NCBI GenBank assembly: GCA_019633425.1
Contig: WSUB01000312.1
Coordinates: 1 to 26,542, forward strand
Length of the DNA stretch: 26,542 nucleotides
Reading direction: 5' to 3'
DNA from: Tulasnella sp. 424
Lineage: Eukaryota > Basidiomycota > Agaricomycetes > Cantharellales > Tulasnellaceae
The notes beneath the pieces were generated by a model, which was not told the DNA's origin, did not search any database, and saw only the letters and a list, made by a program, of their open reading frames with translations. The translations under genes were made by a program, and so were the position numbers. Shown here in pieces: positions 18,309-26,542 of this stretch; within the stretch, counting starts at the first letter, position 1; each line of letters starts with the position of its first letter.

Positions 18309-18413
18309 GACTGAAGCGGAGGACCATTACATGAAGATACACCTAGTAAAGCGGAGAGCAGAGGGGAGGTTAGGTTCCAAAATGCGAAGGGGTGTGGCAC
18401 GCACTAGGGCCAA

Positions 18414-18629
18414 TTAGAAGTGGGGGAGTAGTCTATCGTCGACTCTGTGATCGGGAAAGTGGACAACTTGAACATATGGGTGCAATGCGTATGGTCCCTC
18501 GGCTTGTCCTTCCATCACAACGCCCCCGTCAATATTCATCTTCACCGTTCTTCCATTACCACTAAGAGTAATTTTAAACCACCGGACCGCCCAGTACACT
18601 AGTACTGTCCTTCTCGTTCTGGGGTGCAC
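18414..18629 (-). CDS. Short unsupported open frame, 71 codons, possible terminal exon
   Basis: Minus-strand frame with an in-frame TGA directly upstream of a GTG and no ATG until NIDGGVV. It reads WFKITLSGNGRTVKMNIDGG, then ALHPYVQVVHFPDHRVDDRL and stops. Composition is protein-like and no second copy was seen in the window. It could be the last exon of a gene whose upstream exons were not identified, or chance. Function unknown. Confidence 0.2.
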   Translation of the reverse strand: MHPRTRRTVLVYWAVRWFKITLSGNGRTVKMNIDGGVVMEGQAEGPYALHPYVQVVHFPDHRVDDRLLPHF

Positions 18630-18669
18630 TCAATACACGCGTCCACATCGCTTCCCGTCTGGTACACCC

Positions 18670-19980
18670 GGCGTATCCGCGCGACCTGCTAAGTACCTCG
18701 CTGCGGATGAAACCGACTTGCTATTTTTGCATCTTACAGTCTCAAAGCCTAGAACAAAACCTGACTTACGCGAAAGAAGACTAAAAAAGGACAAGCTACG
18801 GACCTTCGTTGTGGAGTGGGGTCCGGGCCCGGGGGACCACGTAGATCTGACCGCACTTGGCTTGCCCTCGGCTTGCAGACTCTTTGCGTGTAGGTCGGGA
18901 GCGTGAATCGCGACTTATGCTTTGACTCGCTGATACTTACCAGTACAGACCCGTACAGACCTGGGCCGACTGTGCGTCGCAATTTGAACCACTCTTGACC
19001 TCATTGGCTAATGGAAGTCTTGTGCGGCGGGTGCGGGGACGATCGTCAGGCACAATCGTCATCGCGTCGTCATCCTCTCCACAAGCCTGCCCCTCATCCC
19101 CTTGCCACTTCAAGGTCCTCGAAAGTTCCAGCTCTCGTTGAAAGGCAGTGAAGGGGGCTAGGACTGATACGCGAACACGGGAGGCTGGCAAAACCTTTTG
19201 TAAATGTTGGAGAATGTGGTTTCTCCTCCAAGGTAACGTACCATCAGCCCTACAGCCGTCGACTGGAGCAGAAAGTATCGAATTTTTAATCTGCACGGTA
19301 CCTCTATGTGTTGAGGTATTGATTATTCGCGGTGCTGCATCCTTCCAGGTGCTATGTGTTGGTACCAGTGGGATTGGGGCAGAACTGAGGGTTAGTGTAG
19401 CTTGAATCTAACAGAGTGGCGAGAAAGACGGACGCGGGATGGGAGTTTTGACGGGCTTACGTGTGATGATCTCGTGCAAGCGAGATTGAAGATAATAATT
19501 GTTCAAGTTCATTTTCTTATGCCGGCGATACTGATGATTGCGTTCGTTTGTACCCGTTTGATGAGCAGGGAGCGTGCACTCGCACTGCCGTGTTTCCGGC
19601 GAAGCAAGTGTCTTTTCAGACCGACGCTGGTGTTCTGGTTGTCTCAACATGAGCTTGAGTCACGGGGGAATAAATCCATGACCGGACCGGATAATCAGTC
19701 TATACCTATCGATCCGTTGTTTCATCTGAACCGGAGAGCGATGGATAGCGAATTGAGAACAAAACGGGAAAGCCCACGAGTTATTTAGGATCTCAAATGT
19801 TTCCGACAGCTAAAATCAATAGAACCAATGACGTTTGATTGCAGCTCATGTTTCCCGGATGCCGCAACGATTCGTTTAGACATGAAGAATGAGCAACCGG
19901 AATTGTACAACGAATCAATCGCAGGTTGATTGGGCAAGAATCGTGATCGGAGGAAAATACCACAAGATACAACTAGCAAA
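18670..19980 (-). repeat. Duplicated 3' flank of NLR-B
   Basis: Second copy of the NLR downstream flank. It contains the minus-strand frame 18937-19296, open for 119 codons and including LPASRVRVSVLAPFTAFQ and NCDAQSAQV (NDDAQSAQV in the other copy, but there in another frame). Small insertions, such as a repeated gtacagac near 18950, separate the copies. Presence of the same flank beyond both stop codons shows that the duplicated unit extends at least 1.3 kb past the gene. Confidence 0.7.
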
Positions 19981-22900
19981 TCAGAGCCCGAGTATCTGAG
20001 AAACATCAAAGAAAGCAAGGTTCGGGTTACCAAGGACAACAAGTATCTTTCCAAAGAGGAAAATCTGACATCCCTTATCGCCCCCCCAGTACGGCGAAGG
20101 AAGCCAAAATAAACGGGAGGAAGAAACTGTGATCCAATGATCGTGAAACTCTACAAATGAACACCCGAGAAGATCGGATGGGGTGTCAAGTCTTTGATGT
20201 GTGTTGGCGTCCCATGCGGCAAAACCGCCACCCCAATAATTTGCCATGAGATGGTTGCCATTGGATGAGAAGCGGACGGACCTCACCCAATCACTTTGAC
20301 CTATGAGTGGTTCCCCGAGCGCATTTCGGGTCTGAGGGTCCCAAAGCCAAACTGTTTTGTCGTAGGATCCGGATGCCAAATGCCTGCCATCGGGCGAGAA
20401 GCAGACAGACCGAACCCAATCACTGTGACCATTGAGTGGTTCACCAACCGCTGTTCCGGTCTGAGGATCCCAAAGTCGAATTGTCCTGTCAGAGGATCCG
20501 GAGGCCAGAAGCGTGCCGTCAGGTGAGAAACAGACGGACCAAACCGAGCCGTTATGACCCTCGAGTGGTTTGCCGACCGCTGTTCCGGTTCGAGGATCCC
20601 AAAGTCGAATCGTCTTGTCGTCGGGTCCGGATCCGGATGCCAGAAGCTTACCATCGGGTGAGAAGCAGACGGACTTAACCCCGTGGCTGTGACCCGTGAG
20701 GGGCTTAAAGACCGCCATTCCAGTCTCCGGGTCCCAAATTCGAACTGTCGCGTCGTTGGAGCCGGATGCTAAAATCTTGCCATCGGGTGAGAAGCAGACG
20801 GAGGTCACATCCTTGCTGTGACCCGTGAGCGGTTCACCAACCACCGCTCCGGTCTGACAACCCCAAAGGCAAACTGCCCCGTCACTGGATCCGGATGCCA
20901 GATACTTGCCATCGGGTGACAAGCAGACGGACTGAAATGACTTTGTGTGACCTGTGAGTGGCTCATCAACTGTCATTCCGGTCTGAGGATCCCAAAGTCG
21001 AATGGTCTTGTCATCGGATCCAGATGCCAGAAGCTTGCCATCGGGTGAAAAACAGACAGATCTAACCAATTGACTGTGATCGTTGAGTGGTTCACCGACT
21101 GCGGTTCCAGTCTGAGGATCCCAGAATCGAATTGTCTTGTCAACGGACGCGGATGCCAGAAGCTTCCCATCGGGCGAGAAGCAGACGGACATGACAGAGC
21201 TGCTGTGACAGGTGAGTGGTTCACCGACAACGGTTCCGGTCTGAGGATTCCAAAGTCGGATTGTATTGTCCCGGGATCCGGATGCCAGAAGCCTGCCGTC
21301 GGGTGAGAAACAGACGGACCGAATCCAGTCGTCATGACCTTTGAGTGGTTCACCAACCATTGTCCCGGTCTGAGGATCCCAAAGTCGAATTGTGTTGTCG
21401 TCTGATCCGGATGCGAGAAGCTTCCCATTGGGTGAGAAGCAGACGGCCCTAACCCAATGATGGTGACCGTTGAGTGGTTCACCAAATGCCGTTCCTGTGT
21501 CGGGATTCCAAAGTCGAATCGTCCTGTCGCCGGATCCGGATGCCAAAAGCTTCCCATCGGGTGAGAAACAGACAGACAGAACTGACGCGCTGTGACCCAT
21601 GAGTGACCCACCGACCGTCATTCCGGTCCTCGGATCCCAGAAGCGAATCGTCCGGTCCTCGGATCCGGATGCCAGACGCCTGCCGTTGGGTGTGAAGCAG
21701 GCGGACGTAACCGAGCCGCTGTGACCCGTGAGTGGTTCACCGATCGCTGTTCCGGTCTGAGGATCCCAGAGTTGAATGGTCTTGTCACCGGATCCACTCG
21801 CTAGAAGTTTGCCATCCGGTGAAAATGCAACTGCGTTCACCAAGGCACCGGTCGATCGAGTCCAGAGATTCGAAGGCCAAACTGAAGTCTGGTGGCCCGG
21901 AAGAGTTTGAACCTTCGCATGCTTGCGGTACAGGTTCCATATTTCCGTCTTTAGAGGACAATGAGGAAGTGCTGAAGCGTAAATATGGAGGGGTCCGAAC
22001 GAAATCGGCTCCGAGAACATGGTGATGAAACGCTGGACGTCATTCCACAATGGCGCGAGTGAACTAAACTCGGATCCTTCAACAGGGCATTGCTATGAGC
22101 TCCAATCAGTTCACCTGGCCGCTTCAAGATATCGAACCTGCGTTTTCTACTCACCGAACACCATTCATAGACGCGCCTTGCCATTCGAATCGCATCCGTC
22201 GTAGCTCCGACTAGGGTCATAACCTCAAGCCAGCACATGGCCTTCTCCGTGCCGAATAATTTGAAATCGGCTTCTATAGCAATAACATCGGTGCCCGAGC
22301 TTGGCCACTTTATTCCCTCAGTTAGATGAGTGGACCATGATTGGCAGCAATACAGAACGGCTTTGGACACCTCCCGTTCCGCAATGTCCTGAACCTCCGA
22401 TCTCGATTTCGAAAGGTCGGACAAGTTACAGATGTTCTCCTTGAGATGTCCGACCATGGTGCGAAGACACAGGCTTGCCAAGTGCTGATGATACTGAATG
22501 ACGTTGACGTAGTAAGGTTTCCGCTCGCATCGAGCCTCGCTGACCAGAAGATCGTGAATGGAGGTATGCATCAGGCGTATCGGTTCATTAGGTGACGTCG
22601 GGATGAAAAAGAGGGAATTGAGGTCGGCGAGAATGTCTTGGCGGAGGAAAAGGATGACCTCCGCGTGGTCCATCTCGTCGAAGATGTCATTATCATCGTA
22701 CAGGCCGGCGATGACTTCAGCAGAGATTGGATATGGCGCTACTACAAGGATTCCCAATACTCGATGCAATAGACCCCCTCGTTCTGGATCTAGCTTGAAG
22801 CTATCGAAGGCCTTGGAGAGGATCTGGTGGTACAAGTCGTCGAGCCCGCTCCACTTCGAAGGACGCTTCAGCACTCCCCGCAATCGACTCACGGGCGACC

Positions 22901-25320
22901 CGCTCCGTATATACGTGATCGCTGTGCGCGCCCACTGGAACAATCCTTGGGACATCTCCACCAGCCCACTGACGTTTTCCGACGAAGGCCAGTCCTTCGG
23001 AACGTTGTGGTCGGAGCCCTGGATTTGCTTAAAGGCATGTTTAATGAATCGCTCCAGGTCGCCTGAAACATCAGCAGCCGTGTCCAGGTCCTCTGAGGGC
23101 CAGTGCTTGGGCTCAAGAGCCAGAACGAGGTGGGTCTCTGGACGAGATGTGAGGAGGAATTTGACGTTGGCGGGTAAGAACGCAGAATGTCGATCAATGA
23201 GCCGGACAAGGTCAATTGCGTAGGTTGGATTGTCGCATTCATCGAGGGCGTCAACGATGATGAGGATCGGATGGTTTTGGTTGTCAAGCTTGGTCAGCGA
23301 AGTAACAAAGAGCACCTTGAATTGCTCTTCGAGCCGTTCGTCTGCAATGTCCTGGTTCTCCTGCACACTCTCGAGCACTGCGCTTCTGACCTCCGGAACC
23401 AGGCTGTTTCCAAGTTGCCTTGCGAGAGCGCAAACGACACGCGTGTTCAGGGTGTCCTGTCCGCGACGGAAGTGGAAGATCGCGCAGGACGCTCGGCACT
23501 TCCAGTCGCGAAATGCCGTTGAGGCGATAGTTGACTTCCCCCGGCCAGCCATCCCGCGAATCCATAGCACCCGGTTAGCGGTCGACGAGTCTCTGATCCA
23601 GGTGTCGATCCGCTCCAATATTCTCACTCTGGTCCCCGGAAAGCAGGTGACGTCGTCAACCGCGTTTCCTCGTGCTCCGTATTTTCCATCTCCCAGTCGG
23701 TCCAGAAGACGACGCTTCTCCTTCTGTACTTCACTATTTTCTGAGGTATAGGGTCAGAAAGGTACGGTGCCGTGAAATTGAAGGGACTGACTGAGTTCGA
23801 TTACGATACTGCGTGTGTCAATGCCCACAAGGAGCTAATCGCGGGAAAGTTTAGCTGACTAGCACACAAAGATACTATGTTGCTGTACTGACTTGCATTT
23901 CCTCCAGGGCAGTCTGAATCGTTCCCTGATAACCCTTTAATGCTTCCGCCTGGTCACGAGAGTGAAAGGCTTTGTTGAAGCGACCCAAAGACTTCCATTC
24001 TTTCACTTTGTCATGCATTTCCCGGAGTTCGCTGGCCAAAAGCGTTAGTATACCCGACTAAAAGAAGTGATAGTGCCGTACGTTTGTAAGTTTGTAACAT
24101 TATTGTCTATCCCTTCCCCCTGATCCTCGTTCCGTTTCTTCGCAATATGTGCGAGAAGCATAGACAGTTTATCCGTCTGTGCTCCTAAATCCTTTGCCAA
24201 GTCGTCATTGCTGTCCATGGTCTAAGGTACCATCGTCAAAGCCAATATATACATGTTACGCAGCTTAGCCTACCTGAATCGATTCCACGAAAGCCAAGCC
24301 TACTTTGGCGGCGGCTGCGACAAAGTTCCCCACGACGGGAATGGACCCAGATGCGATTTCGACCCCTTTGAAAGTCTTTCTGGCAATGGTGAGAGCTTCT
24401 GCGCGAATCTGACTTCGAGATTCCATGTCCTCGTGGACAGAGGACGGTGGGGGTTGAGTTGGGGATGCACCGGAAGTCGAATCGGTGGACGTAATTCCTT
24501 GTTCGGCGGACGTCGTCTTAACGTTGAAAGTCGCTGCAGGCGTTTGCTCGGCGTTTGCCACGGACGGTTGAGCACGTGATCCGGGAAATGCCCCAGAGGC
24601 CACAAGGTCCTCCGCTGAATAAACCGGACATGAGTTCTCTGGCGAACCCGAGCTTGGTCTCTCTCACCCCTTTTCCGGTCATTCTTCAAGCACTCCTTCA
24701 AAAAGATGCATGAGACAGAGCGAGCGGGGACATGACACTCATGCACGTACATTGAAAGACAACACGATTTTGGATACATCGTCTTGGCAAGTTCGGAAGA
24801 GTAAACTACACTTGCTTGAGCGATTAGACGCCAGCGATTTTATGCGATGGAGGATCTTCCAGCTCTGCATCCCCGACTTGGACGACGCGTCTTTTAATCG
24901 TGAATGGACGTCCTCCAAGGATCTAATAGAGAAACGTTGGAACGAACCGACCGTTTTTCAGAGCACCAAACGCACCGTATATATTGTTCGATGAAGTCCC
25001 GCAGTTCTTGAGAAGTACTGGTGGTATCGTTGGGAATATCTGGTGAGGACTTGACGGTGCTTAGCAAGCCCTTCGCGGCCTCTTTCGATTCCGATGGCCA
25101 CTGGGTGCCCTAGACCAAGGTCAGCTACCGCCAAACCTCCATAGGAAAAAAGACTTACGTTGAGGATTGAATCTATTTTTTTTTGCAAGGATTCGATTCG
25201 CTCGCTATGTCTTGGGTCTCCGGCGCTATCCACCGGAGTCCCAGGCAATCGACTAGAAGTCACCAGCGGCTTTCCAGCCGGCTGCCTGTTGGCCACTGTC
25301 GATCCATCACTCGTAGCCAT
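19981..25320 (-). CDS. NLR-B: NACHT-WD40 STAND NTPase paralogue, interrupted by an in-frame TGA (possible pseudogene)
   Basis: Paralogue of NLR-A in the same orientation, starts 14,053 bases apart. Exons, 5' to 3': 25159-25320, 24976-25109, 24751-24922, 24274-24636, 24082-24221, 23893-24031, 22155-23834, 19981-22092. Exons 1-4, 6 and 7 match NLR-A in length exactly; exon 5 lacks one codon; exon 8 lacks three. All splice sites are intact. Read straight through it would give 1633 residues, but codon 397 (23754-23756) is TGA where NLR-A has CGG. A truncated product would be 396 residues, holding only the N-terminal helical parts. The next in-frame ATG lies inside the P-loop, so re-initiation would not yield a working NACHT. 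The downstream frame is fully open: WIRGMAGRGKST, ILIIVDALDECD, LLTSRPE, then thirteen very regular WD40 repeats. The stop may be recent, polymorphic, a sequencing error, or removed by a 42-base GT..AG intron (23723-23764). Homology is certain; functional status is not. Confidence 0.85.
20190..21840 (-). repeat. NLR-B WD40 repeat array (13 x about 129 bases)
   Basis: Thirteen tandem WD40-coding repeats in exon 8 of NLR-B. They are more uniform than in NLR-A: almost all keep SVCFSPDGKLLASGS and TIRLWDPQTG. Differences cluster at the residues after GH, around VxSV and in GSxDxT. Repeat 10 has a two-residue insertion (SGSGPDDKT). Repeats 2 (FWDP), 8 (CLSPDG, DGAV), 12 and 13 (FSSNGNHLMANY) match the same-numbered repeats of NLR-A, so the arrays are collinear. 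Confidence 0.9.
23754..23756 (-). other. In-frame TGA in NLR-B exon 7
   Basis: The minus-strand codons read ACC GTA CCT TTC TGA CCC TAT ACC TCA, against ACC GTC ATC CTG CGG CCC CAC ACC TCA in NLR-A. Exon 7 is 1680 bases in both genes, so the stop comes from substitutions and not from a shifted frame. It falls about 70 codons before the Walker A motif. A possible 42-base intron (donor GTACCT, a CTGAC branch-like motif that contains the stop, acceptor TACAG) would remove it in frame, but the donor-to-branch distance would be very short. Confidence 0.8.
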
Positions 25321-25409
25321 GGTCGAAGATCGAGAAATCTAGAAACGGTACTGGAATAGTAGTGGTGCGAGGGTAAGTGGTTGTGGTGAAGATCGATTGA
25401 CTGTGGTTG
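25321..25409 (-). promoter_or_regulatory. NLR-B 5' flank and leader
   Basis: Upstream flank of NLR-B, with ATG in a favourable context (CGACCATGGCT). It is bounded upstream by gccgcgctgcgaaccacg at 25409, 89 bases before the start codon. The same block lies 85 bases before the NLR-A start and also begins this window at base 1. The leader itself is CT/AC-rich and poorly conserved against NLR-A. Confidence 0.35.
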
Positions 25410-26345
25410 CCGCGCTGCGAACCACGCGTCCGACACAGCCTCGCGGGAAACGCGCTTCGATTCGAAATTTCCTTTCTTGGCCGCGCGAGGTGGCTCAAGC
25501 GAGAGTGACGTCCATTTTAGTAGGGTTAGTGTATAAACGCTGGAATTTAGAAATGCCTTAATCTCTCATGAGTCGTTTTGGAACGCACTTATGGTTATAA
25601 CGTGGACTGATATCATAGGGAGTGTTACAAGGGACGGTTGACGACGACCGGTCCTCCTGAACAGTTAAGCAGGACGGGGCTCGTCTGCCTCGATCGAATT
25701 ACTGGATTCCCGTGATGATTGGTTTGTAGACGGATGGTTCAGGAATAATGACCCTCAGCTCAAGGCGCGAAACGCCTCTCTTTACTACAGCTCCCATTAA
25801 TGGCTAAGAAGAATGTGCTCATAATACGGAAGCCATTATTTCAACTAGATAAACTCCATCCGGCTCCCTTCCATTTCCACCATACATGGTTTAGTCCCGA
25901 ACAGTCAGGAGTTTCCGCGTCGAACCGATTCCCCAAAAGAGTACGTCCTGCGTTTCCGTTTCATCGTGAGGTATAATTAGTGTCGGATCCAGCGCTCTCC
26001 TAGGATGACTAGCATGCAGATTCTCGAGCAGTCGCTGTTCGACAAGGGCCTTTCGTCTGAAGGTCGTTGGGGCGAAACCTTGTCATTACACACTTGGACG
26101 TCTGAGGACGTTGGTATACAACGCGCATCGCTAGTACACAAAGTCGAATGCACCACGTCAAGTCACAACCCCTTCGCTGCAGCGGAAGCAATAGGGGTAC
26201 CAGGGTATATCGAAAAGGCGCAATTTTCCTACGTGGTGGATCCCGGCCTTCCTCTCCCATCGATTCGTTCTCAAATTACCCGGCCCCGGGGCGCTCTAAG
26301 ACTAGTTGTATTGAAATAAGAAGACAGCGAGGACAAACTAAGCTG
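25409..26345 (+). repeat. R1 copy 6, upstream of NLR-B
   Basis: Best match to copy 1 and starts at the same block. A plus-strand ATG frame at 26005-26319 (104 codons) stays open across the conserved core (TWTSEDVGIQRASLVHKVE, then FAAAEAIGVPGYIEKAQF). It is the longest unbroken form of that part of R1. Coding capacity is doubtful because the other copies carry stops and frame changes here. Confidence 0.65.
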
Positions 26346-26542
26346 GAAGACCACCTCTAGCAGATAGGAAATATGAGATTTTGTGGCCAACCTCGTAAAA
26401 CTATTTGAGATATTGCTGGCCAAACCCCACTCACCTCTTCCGTCTGCCCTTCTCCCGGAGCCGGTTATATGAGATTTTAGTAGTATTTTCCTGTAACTTA
26501 AAACTTAAAAATTATGAGGATATTCATTTTTTGATAAAGTAT
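26346..26542. other. AT-rich right end without a gene
   Basis: After R1 copy 6 the base composition shifts, ending in AT-rich sequence (taacttaaaacttaaaaatt). The motif tatgagatttt occurs twice. No frame, terminal repeat or telomere repeat was seen. Confidence 0.5.

Noticed and set aside
23730..23761. Shorter GT..AG intervals (25 or 32 bases) that would remove the NLR-B stop
   Set aside because: Too short for a spliceosomal intron and they would shift the frame. Only the 42-base option keeps it.
26346..26542. Telomere or terminal repeat at the AT-rich end
   Set aside because: No TTAGGG-type repeats and no terminal inverted or direct repeats were seen.

Overview
The window looks like nuclear DNA of a filamentous basidiomycete, most likely a mushroom-forming agaricomycete. 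The evidence is two large genes split by seven short introns (mostly 49-63 bases) that encode NLR-type (NACHT plus WD40) STAND NTPases of the fungal vegetative-incompatibility and innate-immunity class. The species cannot be named from sequence alone, and there is no sign of bacterial, viral or CRISPR content.

Layout, left to right. 1-5908 is gene-poor: two copies of a dispersed repeat (R1), decayed copies of two unrecognised genes (called G and H here), and the conserved 3' flank of the first NLR gene. 5909-11267 (minus strand) is NLR-A, an apparently intact eight-exon gene for 1637 residues. 11268-19980 is a mosaic: the NLR-A upstream flank, two R1-R2 repeat units, two G copies meeting head to head near 14815, a 60-base relic of an NLR exon fused to a third R1-R2 unit, a small two-exon H gene, and a second copy of the NLR 3' flank. 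19981-25320 (minus) is NLR-B, a paralogue with the same eight exons and nearly identical exon lengths, but with one in-frame TGA just before the NACHT domain. 25321-26542 is the NLR-B upstream flank, a sixth R1 copy, and an AT-rich end.

The layout is that of a tandem NLR array: 3' flank, then NLR gene on the minus strand, then 5' flank/R1, repeated. The left edge starts inside the 5' flank of a third NLR whose start codon should lie about 85-90 bases outside the window. The relic near 16.6 kb is best read as the trace of a further, deleted NLR. By family knowledge, such proteins sense ligands with the WD40 propeller, switch through NTP binding in the NACHT domain, and signal through an N-terminal helical domain. 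The two NLRs are probably paralogous receptors rather than steps of one pathway. Gene models here were built by eye from splice signals and A/B comparison; function is inferred from family membership.
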